Origin: Neodontobutis hainanensis
Lineage: Eukaryota > Chordata > Actinopteri > Gobiiformes > Odontobutidae
DNA length: 64,000 nt
NCBI GenBank assembly: GCA_024349245.1
Contig: JALDNG010000007.1
Coordinates: 1,853,501 to 1,917,500 of the forward strand
Reading direction: 5' to 3'
Shown: piece by piece, positions 48,640 through 62,708 of the stretch
Layout: every line of letters begins with the position of its first letter
Numbering within the stretch: position 1 is the first letter of the stretch
Program-made: the position numbers and the translations under genes
Notes under the pieces: generated by a model
What the model was told of the DNA's origin: nothing
Database searches by the model: none
Seen by the model: only the letters and a program-made list of their open reading frames with translations

Positions 48640-51600
48640 GACGTAATTTACTTTTGGACAGCAATAATTGACTGGTATTGTGTCAGTCATTAGGTCTGTT
48701 ATGTTTAATTTACTCGGGCAAAACAACGATAGACTATTTATGTTAAGGAGCTCTGAAGAGGTTGCCCCAAATGACAGTGAAACGCAGTGAACACAAGCAC
48801 ATTTAGCCCATTAGGCCTTTTCTTTTAGCGCAATGGCATTTCACATCACGGGGTTCAGGGGCTGTGTCTATTGACATATACACCAACATTTCTTATTTTC
48901 AGATGAAGATTTGAGATGAAATATGCTCACAGACATGCCGGCGGCTTTGTGAGAGATTATTGACTCGCGCAGAGGACAGTATGCTGTTGACACGAGCGTG
49001 CATCACATTGAGTGGATTACAACGGATCCTACACCGAAGGCATCCCGAGTTGAAAGTTGAGCGGGTCACCGCGAGGTCACTTCGCTCTCGAGTCCGTGAA
49101 TCACTGAGGCGCGTGCCCCGCATTCCCCTGCTCGTTCACAGTAAACAGTAAACAGTAAAATGTGCCACACCAGGTTTGTGCCAGGTTTAATATTGACATA
49201 TTGATCGCGGCCTTCTGCATAACAGACTGTAGCTGCTGCGCGTGCACTTGACCGCCTTTATTAATCTGTAGCCTATGAACTGAGCACAATGCAGAAGTTG
49301 CTGGTGCCACGGGGTGCAAAAGTCTCATGACCAAAGCCGGTACTCTCCGATCAACAGCAGCTCGTGAGGTTTCTGTTAGAACAGCACGCGCACGTTGCTC
49401 TGGTGAGTGCGCTGCCATTAGGGATGTGTGTTTGTGAACCCAGATTCTGATTGGCCATCAATTTATTCGACATGCAGCCACTCTGGCTCTCGCTCTCAAA
49501 TAAAGAATGAAATAATGTCGTTTTCATGAATTGTATTTTAAAATGTATTTTTGGTCCTTGTATTATTTTGGTCTAGAAAACAGCACCGCGAGCTTGCTAA
49601 TGGCATGTTTGCCATCGTTTTAATTATAGCCTATCTTTTACTATAGACATGTTTAATCAATTAAGGCTAAGGGCTATAAGTCCAATTTTCAGTGTAGTGA
49701 GAGCGTACCAATATCATGTTGTAATTTATTATACTCACTTTGATTGGAAATGGGCGGTTGTGTCACCATTTAACTGGTTAAACTGGTGTGTCAAATCTAA
49801 GGTTTTCCTATTCTTTGTATTGATAATGTAATTTTCTAAAAGCGCTAGGGCTGAACCCCCTGCCAAAACCAGATTTTTTGTAAATTATACTTCTTGTTGC
49901 TTTAAATTGGCTTTTTTCCATCACCAGATATACTTTATTACAAATCTTAATTTAAAATGATATGGTGTTGCCACTAAAACATATAATAACCTATGCATTC
50001 CTTAACTTAAACCAAACCTTTTTACTAACGCAGAACTCTAAGTTAAGTTTTATGTATTATAAAAAAAATCTATCACAAAACAAAAACAAAAAGACAAAAC
50101 AATTGCCATCCTTCAACAAGCCTAACAATGTTATTTTAAATAAACAGTTATTTTTTGTACATTTTGCTTAGATAAGCTGCAACATTAGTGATAAATCAAA
50201 ATCTGTAAAATAACACTGAAGCATGTTTATCAAGATTAAGGTCTTGATAAACCTTAATCTAAAATATGGAAATCTGAAAAATGAAATATCCTAGATTTAA
50301 CATAAAATAATGAAAAATTACTTTGACTTTAAGACTGAAACTGAAGGTGCACACTTTCATTTTTTATTTTTTTTGATGAACTGGAAATATAAGTAAATGT
50401 GCTATTTGAATCAAAAAGATGACCTCATCCCTCAGCTCTAGAGAAAAGAGGGTTTCAGTCACCTGGAATGAGGTGCTGCTCATTATTGTCCCACAGTGGC
50501 TTCAGCTGAGTGGACCCTCTGTTCTGGGTCTGGAGGAAGTGCTGAAGGGGTCCCAGACCTCCTGTACTCAGCGGCTCTGTCTCACACACCTTTAGCCAGC
50601 CACAAGCAGCATGTGTGTGTGGCATTACAGGGCAAGGTCAACCCATTTCTCTGCAAACAATCACATCACACAGGGCAAAATACATTCCAACCCCCCTGCC
50701 TGCTGTTTGTAAGGTGGTCTGATGTGGGAACGGTGCAGGGTGGGGGTTTGGCAGCTCTCCAAACAGGGCAATAGGATCCACATGATGGGAAAACATGCTC
50801 TACGTTAACATGGCTTCATATTAAAGATGTGCGGTCCGAGACATTCTCTTTTCACAAACACAGAATGTCATGAGTTTCAACAATATCATCCATCTGTACA
50901 GCAGCAAAATGTGACACTGAGCAGCATTTCTGAATGAAACAATGAGTAATAAATTATAACATTCCACCTTATAAATGACAAATTTAAAAGATGATCCCAT
51001 CTTTTTGTGTTTACTTTGATTTAAAAGTCCTTATTATTAAATAATATACTCTACATTCTAAATAAGCCTATTTGATCTTTTATTGATTTGATCATACATA
51101 TGCTGACATAATGACATGTGAGGACTATTTACTGTGCATTATAATAGATATGGCAGCCCAATAGCCTACTGCTCTTTTTAGTGTGTTGTAGCTCCCTCTA
51201 GTGGATGCGTATTGTAAACAAAGCCACGCACACGTAATGTACAAACAGATGCTATGGTTTCATACAGAATAAAGTTAGTCCATGTCTATTCACTTTCCCA
51301 AACAACAAAACGCATGTAACGAGGTTAAGGAGTGCACCTACAAGAAGAACAGGAGAAACAGAGTCAGAGTGTGGTAACAGTCTAGTGAGTCAGTCATGTG
51401 AGAAGATTAACATTTAGGGGTAGTCAGTCTGTCTCCCCCTAGAGACCTTGTCACTCACAAGCGTCAAACTGAAGTGCTAAGTGACCTTTTTGCTAGATGC
51501 ACACAGTAAATATAACCTTAAAGGCTTTTTGTAATGGCTTGTCTTGGATGCCAGTGCATAGCCACAAAGTCAATACCACACAAAGTATACTCCGTGAGTT

Positions 51601-53040
51601 TGTTACCATCATTTCTCTCAGTACCTTGAGGAGCTTTGTCTTTAACACACTGAAAACTCATTTGAACATGGCTGACATTTCATAGGCTCTCAGGGCCTTT
51701 TTAACAACACATTGTTTAAACTCTTATGTGGAGACATTTTGCCGTGCAGGTCCGACCCCGTCACACAACTGCACCGGGAGGCAAGAATGGACGTGTACAC
51801 AGGTCACCAGTTTAAAGGCAGTTCACCTAATAGACCTTTGCACTTGTTGTGTGAAACACTTCACTTAACTAACCCTGGGCCTTAAACCGATGTGTGTATG
51901 AGCAGATGTACAGCTGTGTTTTGTGCCTGCAGGGGTCTTAAGGTGACAATGTACCGGTCAAATATGTTGGCCCCCCAAGTGTTCAGTTTTTAAATGAAAA
52001 AAAAAAAAAACTTGAAATGCCTTCACTTTTACGGAAATTAAACACTTAATTTTGGTCCACAGCATCCTAAAGACCACTAGAAGGAATAGTTCTTTGACTT
52101 GCACAACAAAAAACAAAAGCAGTAACTAAAACAAGAAGCATTATTTAATTCCAAGAAAAAATAAAATAAACACATTATAAGTGGAGAACAGAACAGAAAT
52201 GTATATAGCTTCGTACAAGGCATCAGTAAAGTGCCTTAAGAAGGTCACAGGTCAGCTATATAGTGTAATGTGTGTAAAAAATGAAACAGTACAAATAAGA
52301 ATAGCAAAGTTTGAAAGCAATTACAATAAAATTAGCGGAACCAGTGGCACTTTCCCCACATAATGCTGCAGAGTTAAAAATAACTGTCAGCTGTACCTTG
52401 ATTATAGTATTAGGCTACATTAGTACCATCAAAACACCGGCATATTATTATGGTACTTCTGTTTACAGACATAAAAACTTTTGTTTTACACAAATGTGTA
52501 CTTCTTTTTGGAGACAAACATTAGCACAGCCACCTAATTAGACTGTAGTGACAAATATTGTTTCAGTTAATATTAATGTAGGTTTTTCACATAATGTATG
52601 TGTGTGGAACTAAAATTTAGCAACTGCTGGGCTTCACACAAATCAAAAGATCAAAAAATGTACTGTACATGTGATGGAAAAGCTTGTAAACAAGTTATTG
52701 TTACAGTCACATGATCAAAAGCCTTTGAATACTGGACTAAGAATACTTTTGAGTTTCATTTTGATAAAACTAATTTGCTTTGAATTGAAGCAGAGTGCAT
52801 AGAAACAAGTAAAAGCATGTGCCTTCATTTCTAAATTTGCAAGAAAACAAATCTTAAGTATTCAAGTTTTGAAGAAGGTTGCATTAAAACAGCCCACCAT
52901 ATCTTTTCACAGTTCTGAATAACTAACACTGTCCATCTCTCCATACTGTGTTGATACTTAAAACATTAAAAAAGACAAGCAGGAAGGCCTAATCAGTTCA
53001 GGACACTGGGGGATATCTCACAATGTTCCTTCATTAACAG
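48640..53040. other. Gene desert between tbx5 and plekha2
   Basis: No coding exon recognised on either strand. 48900-49450 is GC- and CpG-richer than its surroundings. 50440-50780 is a complex, non-repetitive block that stands out from AT-rich flanks and could be a conserved non-coding element. The part next to 53105 is probably the plekha2 3' UTR (an ATTAAA on the minus strand lies near 52145). Confidence 0.4.
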
Positions 53041-53105
53041 GAAATACTTAATTTTTTTCAGTCAAAAGGTTTAGTCCACACAGGAGGAGGACAGCCTTCA
53101 TAAAT

Positions 53106-56100
53106 CTAGACATCTGTGGTGCGGATGCTGTCATCATCCAGGTGGAAGGGGAAACTGCAGCTAGTTTGAGGCTGAGAGCGGTGCCTTCGTCGCTGACTTG
53201 CCACATCTCCTGAAGTTGTGACCATTCCCAGGCTGATCGCTGAAGAGCCATGAGGGGCATTAGGGCAAGGCAGTGGTGCAGAGAGGGAGTTGGATGAAGA
53301 GGAAGTGGAGGAAGACGTTGAAGATGACGAGAGGCAAGGTAATATTGGTAATGAGCTGAAAGGACTGTCCTCATCCTCTCCATCCAAGATGGAAGGTTCA
53401 CAGGGAGGCACAGGCGTCCATGGCTGCCAGCCTGGGGCCACAGAGCAGGACTTCTTAAGTACAGGTCTCCGTTCATCCCCCTGCTGACTGCAGGACCCAG
53501 ATGAGGTTTTTTGACTCCGATAGAAAGAAGACGCCCGCTTAAATAGGAAAAAGTTTTTATATTAAAAGACAAAATGGAAAAATGTAAGCAATAATAAGGA
53601 CATACATTACCTTAGATAGACCTCTAAAATCCTGGATTTTTATGTCAATATCTTTGATCCAGCCATGCATCTCCTCTGGAGAGTCTGTCTAAAATATTTG
53701 CCAAAGATTGAACACTGTATGTAGGAAATAACATGCATCATGCTAACAAAGCTTTTGTGTACTTTAGATATACATTGTTATTCCAACTGGTCATTAATGG
53801 GTTTAGGTCAACAAATGGCTTAAAGAAGTTAATTGAAACAGAATTATAAATCCCCAAAACACTAAAAAGTCTGTATACTATCATTATTGGCAAATCTCAA
53901 ACTGCACTTCCAAAACTTTATTATAATTTTTTTTTGATAGTTTTTCTTAAATCAATACATTTTGGTCATGGTTCTCATTTTGCACAGATACAAGTTTCAA
54001 TGCTCTCAACAATCTCTTTTCTATCTCTGCTATTTTAGTCAGCTGTTCTCCCTTGGGAAGGCACCGGATGTTTTTGTTGTTATGGTAACAGACGGTTGCG
54101 TTCCTTGTAGAAAACAAACTTTTCATGCTCTTTAAAAAGAAAGCCAATCAGGGTCAACCACAAGAAGTAACTTGAGGACAGGCATGTGATAATTGTTGCA
54201 GATAAAAATCAATTGTGTCTACCTGAATGTAAAACGTCCGGGAGCTGGTGATGATCTCAAACAGGTTATCTCTAAGTAACAAATCCCTGACAGGCACATA
54301 ATGCATTACTTAAATAACTGAAACAGTAACCACATGGAAATATTTTTAAAAGCTGGCCCAGTGTGACTTGAGTCAGTCACAAATTACTCACCCTGACTTG
54401 ACGAGACATTCATGTACTTTCTGAATGTCCCTCAGTAGAACAGCCCGAATGGGCTCCTTGTCCTGCATGCACAATGATTTAACATAGTTAAATAGCACAA
54501 CAGACAAGCATCAGCAAGACAAAGTGAAATGCATTGAGATTTGGCTCCTCACCGTCTCAGACTTGTAGTAACTAACAGCATTATCATCCAGGGTGAAAAA
54601 TCGTCGCTTCCAACTTTTTCTCTAAAGCATATACACCATATTGAAATGTCAACATGAACCTCATTTTTTAATGACATAATTAATCAGATAAAAGTAACAG
54701 AGTGCTCACCACATTTCCCTGTTTGACACAGTAACCAGACCTCAGCACACCTGGCCTGTATTCCGATTCTTCACCCTCATTCTGAAACATTCATCATAAC
54801 CAACATCATTAGTGAACCAACACTCTTAAAGTAGATATTATAATGAAATACCTGGATTGGAGTGTGAACTACAACTCCACCAATGATCTCAGTCTTGTAG
54901 GCGTGCTGTTTCCTCCCCTTCTGTCTTGTCTGAGCATCAGTGATCACTGCTGTCACATCAGATCTGGTGGTTGCAGGTCCAGGCTTTGGAACCTGTTTCA
55001 TTTTATTATTGCAACAGATAACATTAAGTACATCTGCACCAGCAAATAAAGATTAACAGGTCAAACTAGCTGCTAACTGTATTTTATAAGTGATCAAATA
55101 CTGGGAGTAATTATCAGGTTATGGTTATATTTTATGATTAATGAATGAAGAAGGTGGAATAATCATGAAATGTAGGGATGATATTGTATAAGAAATCAAG
55201 CTGTAATAAATAACTAGTCCACTTCTCCGCTTCTCAAACTCATATTCATTCATCTTAAGAAGGCTGTTTGCACCGAGTTTAAGTAAGGCCAACGTGGGCA
55301 AAACGCTGCTCGAGTACAAGGGGAAGTGAAAGCACCAGTAAGTAGCAATGCTTCCTGTGTCACGCTGCAGGTGAGAGAAAAAGAAAAACACTGTCCTTTG
55401 CCATCTGCTATCGGGAGACATCTGGATGCTGCTTGTCAACAAGGCACCATCTCACTGAACACACAAATATTATGCAAATGTGCAACAGCTCACATACTCC
55501 ATCTTATAACTTTTGTACATTTTGTAATTCACACACAGCATTGCGCTGTGAGCACAATGATGGCTTGTGTGAACGTGTGTATACGATCATTTATAAACTT
55601 GCCTAGTCACAATTTCCTTTTCCACCAAGTGTGTGCCAGCACAGGCCACAATGAGTTGAGGAAACCACAAACTGTAGCTTCCTTCACCGGGGTGGAAAGG
55701 TATCCCTAACCATAAACTGCTGGTTTAATTTAATAAGACATTTATCTATATGACAACCTCATATTAACCTAAAGGAGAGTGCACAGGTGTGTATGTTCCA
55801 CTCACAGTGATCTTGCTGGCCTTGTTCAGAGCAGCCACCCAGTCTTTCATGTCCGTCTCATCATTGGCTTGTAGGAAGTAGCGTCTGGAAACTGCATTTA
55901 TAACTATAGAAACAGATTATGTGAATACCTCACCCTGACCATATTTTTATAATTCATCACATGTGCAAATTATATTACAGCTATTTTATGCTACTGGCCC
56001 AGCGATTCTTTCTTTGAAACTTACCAAAGCAAAACTCTGTCTTGGGTTTTTGCCTGGCTGCAGCTTCATTCACCTAGAAAAATCATTTTTTGATTAAAGT

Positions 56101-56151
56101 TTTAACTCATCGTTTTGGGGACAAACTGTCAATATAGAGCAGTGAAGGCAG

Positions 56152-56235
<84 letters not shown>

Positions 56236-56890
56236 ATCTATGTACTTTATTTGCATGTTTCCATTGAATTACTTTCCCCATCTATACTACATAAAACCTC
56301 TTCATACAATATAATAATAATTGTAAAATATAACAGCATAAGTTGTCACGGTTTCTGCTTTTCAACAGAAGAAAAAAACTTGTTACTGTTATCCCATTCC
56401 CCTTTTATCCAATCAAAAGTGAGAACACAGCAAATTGGCAAGAATAGCATAAAAGTTGTATTGTAGACTACAGTAAGCACATATATTTGTTAGCTCTAAC
56501 TGTCCGAAAACTAGCCAAACAGAAAGTTTTTTTTACAGCTTTGCGTCTTCAAGTGCCAGGAGTCAGGTAAAACAGATTTACCTTGGAGATGTAAGTTAGT
56601 TTTAAGGTTCCAACAAAGCTGGCTCCACGGGGGAGGTTCTGCAGGCAAACATAAAAACACACTGGCTCAGAGTCCAAGGTTATATTGCAGCTATTGGTGA
56701 GTTCAACTTCCTTCTGTTTGTACTAGTCATGTATCTGTGTGTGGAGCACCTGAGGGTTGTCCATGTACCACAGCAAAGCATTTTCTTGTGTGTCGAGGAC
56801 AAAGTATCGCCTCTGGAAGCGGCAACTGTTCTCCTTCTCCTCTATGTCCAGGAAGCCACACACACGGTTTAGCCGATCCACATACGGCAT
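53106..56890 (-). CDS. plekha2: plekha2 (TAPP2): tandem PH domain adaptor, 423 aa
   Basis: Cytosolic adaptor recruited to membranes by PI(3,4)P2 through its second PH domain. Coding exons, 5' to 3': 56750-56890, 56582-56638, 56025-56073, 55806-55903, 54852-54992, 54710-54781, 54553-54621, 54392-54462, 54223-54286, 53611-53688, 53106-53537 (1272 nt). PH1 starts MPYVDRLNRVCGFLDIEE and ends WVAALNKASKITVP. The linker has KTEIIGGVVVHTPIQ, and PH2 has the phosphoinositide motif KQGNVRKSWKRRFF and DNLFEIITSSRTFYIQ. The Ser/Pro-rich tail (APGWQPWTPVPP) ends in TTDV, a class I PDZ ligand as in human TAPP2 (TSDV). Details (ALLWYMDNPQ, VVVHTPI, HECLVKSGDLL) fit PLEKHA2 better than PLEKHA1. A non-coding exon with donor GAGG|GTACGT starts at 58275 and joins the coding exon at 56910. 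Confidence 0.95.
56153..56234. repeat. (TG)n microsatellite
   Basis: 41 uninterrupted TG units in the plekha2 intron between the exons at 56025-56073 and 56582-56638. Confidence 0.98.
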
Positions 56891-59698
56891 GCTGCTGCTG
56901 TCACATATCACTGAGACAAATGAGACGAAGAGAGAATCATTTAGTGGGCAGATTGATGGGAGGGGAAAAAAAAACACCATCTTTGATTTAGCATTCAAAT
57001 CTACACAAACATACAGAGGAAGAAAAAGATCCACTCGCACTCAGCAGTTTTTCATGTGACGTGATTGAGGCTGAGAAGCAAAACCCTGAAGCCTGGGGCT
57101 GAGTTGAGGCCCTCCACCACAGCCAAAAATTACAGACTGTACTCTAGATCTGCACACACGCACATTTCCACTGGCCAGACGAGGAGAAGCAAGAGGAGGC
57201 ATGAGGGGAGGGTGAGCTGGTTAGAGGATGGTTCATGTGAATCACTGTGCTGCTCAGTGATTGACAGATTTGTCAGCAGTGAATACTCAGAAACACAGGT
57301 ATTCTTTATGGCATTTTATTAAAATTTTGTGTGTGGTTTAAATGGATTTTCTATCTCTTGTGTTTTCCTCTAGTAAAAAAAAAAATACTTAACACAATGT
57401 TAATAATTGTTTTACTGGTATAGATTTGGTGTCAAAGATGAACATATCTGAACATATCTGAACCAGGTGCACTCTAAGATTTCAAAGTCAGAAGCTCACA
57501 AATTTAGAGCAAATGAGATTTGCAAATTATTTACTTCATTTTGCTTTGAATTTCAACAGGCAATGAACTAAAAGTGGATGATGTCAACGTATTTGTTACA
57601 TCTGCAAATACCCTTCTGTGGGGAATATAAAGGAGGTTTACAATGATAAGAAACGCATTTGTAAAAGTATTTGCAAGTGAAAATGCCTCTGTTAATGCTT
57701 TAGACCTACAAGACATTAACGCCATCTGTGTATGTGTGCTGCTTAAAAGTTATTAAAAGGCATTTCTAATTTCAGAAAACACATGGCTTAATGCAAGAAG
57801 AAGCAGGAGTGGTTGGGAAAACATTATCAACATATCATTCAGGGATCCTCATTCTAGCAATATTTTATAGAGATTTATGGCTTTATCATTGAAATGGAGA
57901 TCCATGACACAAGTTTATAGTCTGCGTTTAGGCAGACATAAGAATAAAACACCTGCGGGACAGTAAATGAAACCCAGATACAACTTCCACATCTGCTTTA
58001 TCTTTGCTCAAGTTCAGCTTTAGCCTACTGAAGATTAACAGAAAGCCAAATGAGCTGTCACTGAAATGTGCCGGATTCCTATTGTGACAGCAGCAGACCA
58101 CACATTATAAATGAGAAGTGTGCATATGACGAAAGTATTAATGTAATAAAATACATTACAGCAGCTCCCGTGGCATAGACGGACTCAACAGAGCTCAAAT
58201 CGACCTGCCACACCTATTGTACCCCACCATCAGATATAGAACGTTAGAGAGAAGTTTGTGGAGTCTGAACGTACCCTCGGAAAAGAGTAAGTGCGCGCCA
58301 CATCCATCAGCCAGCGCCCCTTAAAGTGACGAAGCGGACAGGACCAATCCACCAATGGTTAACAGGGCCACGACGAGTTAACTTTTACAAATGGCGTAGA
58401 CGTGAGGAGCCAGGCCGTTCATCACCGAGCGTCATCCTCTCTCCTGATTGTTTGTGTGTTCGTATTAACAGACAGAATACTTTTTCCGGGTTGTTGGTTT
58501 GGTTATTAGAATAAACCAACCCCGGATGTGATCTATGCGTCTCCTCTCCGCTGTCAGCTCGGCTCATACCGCCCTCCTACCGCTCTTGCTGTTCTGTCAG
58601 AGGAAGTCCACACAGCCTGCTGCTGCGTAGGGCTTCATTCTTTGAAGACAGACATTTGAACAGAGTGAAGGATGCAAGGTCTTTAGTCTTCTAATATGTG
58701 CAACATTTTGATTAAAAACATTATTAAGAAGAAAGATGACAGATGCGAAAACAAACTTGCAACACCCTCTCCTTTTGTGCTTCTCAGTGATTACAGTCAA
58801 CTCCGGGGATTCTCCAGGTTACTTCAAGCTACACAATTGGTGGATTGCAATGAGTTTATTGCTATACCTTCACATTTGGGTCATAAGTGTGGAATAAAAA
58901 AGATCCTCATCAAGTGATTTAAGTTTAACTCCAATATAGGCTACTTTTGCCCCCACAGTTGTGAAATGCAACTTGTATTTCTTTTACAAGGAAATAGGCC
59001 TATTAGGTTAATCAGAGGTAGTTGAATGTTATGTGACCTACCTTAGGTTAGAGACCTACCTCACTGATTGCACATGGGAAATGTCCACATAGGGCTCAAA
59101 CCACAAAGCTGCACACGTAAAAGAAAGTACTTTTTTATCAGATTGAAGAACAGCAGGCATTCAGAGTTTGTGCATAATTGTTACACAAATATTAGTACTT
59201 AGTGTATGTTAATAAAACTGATGTCATGAATGCATCACAAAGAGGATGTCATTGTGTTTTTATTCGGTGACAAATGCATGTCATCAGAACTAAACATGTG
59301 GTGACATTACATTTTTACATTTCTGCAAAATGAGAGAAAAAAACAGTCTCACTCAAAGTTCCTTATCTGGTTGCCGTAGCAATGACACAGTGGGTTTAAT
59401 GTAGTCCCATGTTGTCAAGCGTAGGTGGCAGAAGAAGTGCAGCCATTTACCCCTACTCACCACATCCAGACCTAGTTCTAAGCGAGTGTTACTTAACTGC
59501 GTACTGTGTTTTGCCACAAACACTTTAGAGTTCACAGATACATCATACAATAATTACATTTCTATAGAGATTACAACTATTAGTCAGTCAATAAATAAAT
59601 ATAAATATACAGCCCTCACTCAACAATTAAAAATATAAAGTTATCATAAAGTTACCCTTATGTTACCAATATCTAGAAGTGAGGAATAGAAGTGGGGT

Positions 59699-61342
59699 TC
59701 AGAGGTGGCTGAAGGCCATGTGCAGCAGTAGAGCTGTGATCATCAGCAGGACAGGACTGGAGACTACAGCCCACGCACTGTTGTGGTGGGCCCCGTGGCT
59801 GTGGCCTCGATGGGGTCCGTTACAGTTGTCGCCAAAACAACACTCCATTTTGGCTCCGGAGCTGGCGCCATGAGCCTTGTCACAAAAAGCTTTATATGTA
59901 CATGACTTCATGACAGTGTCTGTGAGAAGAAGTCAAAGACAAGCAATTTCAGTTCAGTCTTACACTTGTCAAACTAAAGTAGCAGAACAAACATGAGAAT
60001 TACAATAATGTGTTTGGCTTTTTTATAATTAAACTACAAGATGAAAAGACAAAAATACAATAAAAGACATGCCAGTTTGAGGGGATGTTAAGTTTAGGTC
60101 TGATGTTATGCTGTTTGAATTTGTATAAGTTATCAAGAGCCCATCATTTTGGATTGTACACCTAAATGTTAAACCACATTTGTTAAACAATTGAGGGTTG
60201 TACAGAAGATGGTACATGATAAGGCTCTAAACAAATAAACAAGTAACTTTTTAGTTTTGATGGTTTTGTAGTTATTCTAAAACGGTGCAGAGTACTCCTG
60301 TTTCCTTCCTGGTCTTCATGCAGTGAGGTTGGAGATCAAAACCATAACCCCAAACCTTCAAACGTTTTATCTGACATCATGAACAGATATATGTCCCTAG
60401 AACACTGCTTTTACTTTCTACCCACACATAGAGGGTTTGAAAGGCCTGTGGTTATTGTAAGCTACTGAGATGACATCCACGAACCTCAAATGATGAGATT
60501 ATACACAGCTGTACTGCTCTGAGATAATATACGAGATGTCTGTTAATAGAAACAGTCTGGCACACAGTATTTAAGGCGGCTTCCTTAACTTGTTGCCAGT
60601 GTAATGCTGGCCTCTAGTGTCTACGTGTTTACTCACTGGTCCCTGAGATGGTGGAGCAGGCATCAGCATACTGAGGACAGGAGGTGGAGCCCTGTCGGTT
60701 GCAGTCGTCCTCATTGGAGGCCACACATGTGTGACATTTGAGGGAGTAGCCTTCACAGACAGAACAAGAGAGTGTACCTGATGAATGACAATGATGAAGC
60801 CTGTATGTGCATAAAGGCACAGATTTAAATGTATTTTTAATAACTCATAAATATTTTTTAAGGTTGAGGATTCACAATCACTTCTAATTACTCCCAAAGA
60901 TTTATGTGTAAAAGTAAAACCTAAAAGTAAAACTAAAAATGTTGAAGACCATATTATTTTTATTACATTACAAAAAATGCCCTGCGACTAACTGGTGTAC
61001 CCTGCTTCAGGCCCAAAGCTGCTGGGATAGGCTGCAGTCACCCGTGACCCCTAACGGGACAAAGCGGTAGAAAATGAATGAATGAATGAATGAATGAATT
61101 AAAAAAAATGTTGTTTAAATTAAGTCAGTTGCTGTTGACATTATTCTTCAAAATGTGTATACTGTTATTCTTGTATTGTGAGGTTCATCTTTAAAAATCC
61201 TAAAACAAATACACACCCAAAAATCCTCTATATAGCCTAACAACTTGTCATCACACACCAAACCACACTACAAGCATGTTTATAGAAACTCACTGTGACA
61301 GGCCAGAGAGATAAACACCAGAAAAGCAAGTCCAGTCTTCAT
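59699..61342 (-). CDS. Ly6/uPAR (three-finger) GPI-anchored protein, 136 aa
   Basis: Small cell-surface protein of the Ly6/CD59 superfamily; the ligand is unknown. Exons, 5' to 3': 61294-61342, 60637-60777, 59699-59919 (411 nt). It has a signal peptide (MKTGLAFLVFISLACHS), then a single Ly6 domain beginning LSCSVCEGYSLKCHTC with Cys pairs and the family-defining end CCFGDNCN. A His/Gly-rich spacer follows (GPHRGHSHGAHH) and a hydrophobic C-terminus (VLLMITALLLHMAF) typical of a GPI-attachment signal. The three-exon layout with phase 1 introns is standard for Ly6 genes. It sits between plekha2 and tacc1 on the same strand. The extra Cys pair at the N-terminus (CSVCEGYSLKC before HTC) is worth checking. 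No confident orthologue name. Confidence 0.9.
60985..61095 (-). repeat. Teleost interspersed repeat, copy 3 (reverse)
   Basis: Contains GCTGGGATAGGCTGCAGTCA, then CCCGTGACCCCTAACGGGAC and a (GAAT)n end, the reverse complement of the start of the repeat at 7798-8095. It lies in an intron of the Ly6 gene. Confidence 0.75.
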
Positions 61343-62708
61343 GGTGGTCAATCACTGTGGCGTCCAGACAAATAGATGAACCCAGCAGACTCGAGGACAA
61401 CAGAAAAGACAGCAGGTGGAGGGGTTTAGACATGAGAATGTTTCTTAATTCCCATTAAGGTCTTAGCTCTGTAATCTCCATCAATGCTGCATAGACAGCA
61501 CCCTTCAATAATTAACTTAGACAGTCACACTTGTACCAGGGAGAAAGTTGCTATATAATGATTCAAACCATCAGTCATGCTCGATAGAGTGTATTGCTGC
61601 TGATTACAATAATTCAAAAATCACTAATTGATTGGTGACAAAGAAAACTTTCAATGTGTAAAGTTTTAGAAGATTTAAGTTGAGGTCAAGTTATTTCATT
61701 GGAAACCTGACACATCAACAGATCCATTGGAGAGAATGAAGGCAGGGTGCATTATTATCTGCAGTAATGTGTTCTACACTCTGTGGTGGTGACACAGGCT
61801 AATACCAAATTCAAACACACAACACAGATAAACCAGATGGATTGTTGTTTATTCAATCCAAATGTACAGATGTTTACAAAATATGTCAACAAAGATGTAA
61901 CAAAATGAAGTCAAAGTGCAGGTTTACCAGCGTAGTGTTACACAAAGCCTGTATCACATTAACATGTCTATGTTCTGGTCAATTTTGTGCTTTGAGATGA
62001 GCACTGAAAAAGTTTGATAAATGTGTACAGTTGTGATTTTTCAGAGCTGAGAAATTAATTAGTCACTCACAAATTCAATATTTATTGTGTGTTCACTGTT
62101 CAGGAACATAGGTAATTAGGTATTATGAATATGCATTGATGTGTCCAAATGATTGGGGGTTAAAAACAAACCGATACATAAAAATAAAAAAAGCGTGCCA
62201 CTCAAAACTAGATGTACGTATTGATAGGCGTTATAAAGTCACTTGACTAAAGAAACATAGGCCTCTTTCATAATGATTAGTGCAATAATTTAAATACTGC
62301 GGCATCTTGAACAAACAAAGTACAAACAATATTATACATAAGTACAAACATAATATTTAATCATCTCACTCGTTAACACATTTGAAGCACAAAATATTAT
62401 CTGCAATAAAGTTTATTTGTCCCATGCTTTTTATGTAACAGTGGCTATTATTACCTTTAAAATATCGTAAGTAGATTGATATTAAAAGGTACAGTGTAAA
62501 CTAGTACAGCATTTCTTCAACAAACTCTCCAGCAAAAGCTATCTTATTTAAAAGTTTGTTAAAGATAATTTGCTGGGAATTTTGCAAGCAGGTTTTACTG
62601 ACAATAGTGCAAATGTAAAATACAGAGATATTAGACAACTGTACATAAGGAGTCTGGCAAAGGAACAAGAGCATATTCTCAGTTTAGAACATGTTTTTTA
62701 GGTCTTAA
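61343..62708 (-). other. tacc1 3' UTR and Ly6 upstream region
   Basis: The minus-strand AATAAA near 61850 (TTTATT on +) is a plausible end of the tacc1 transcript, giving an 860-bp 3' UTR that is AT-rich. The 61343-61830 part precedes the Ly6 gene and should hold its promoter. No other gene seen. Confidence 0.5.

Noticed and set aside
49101..49418. 105-codon minus-strand frame upstream of tbx5
   Set aside because: No family resemblance, in a CpG-richer region where stops are rarer; no splice or poly(A) support.
56152..56466. Plus-strand frame starting with a CVCVCV run
   Set aside because: Translation of the (TG)n microsatellite inside a plekha2 intron.
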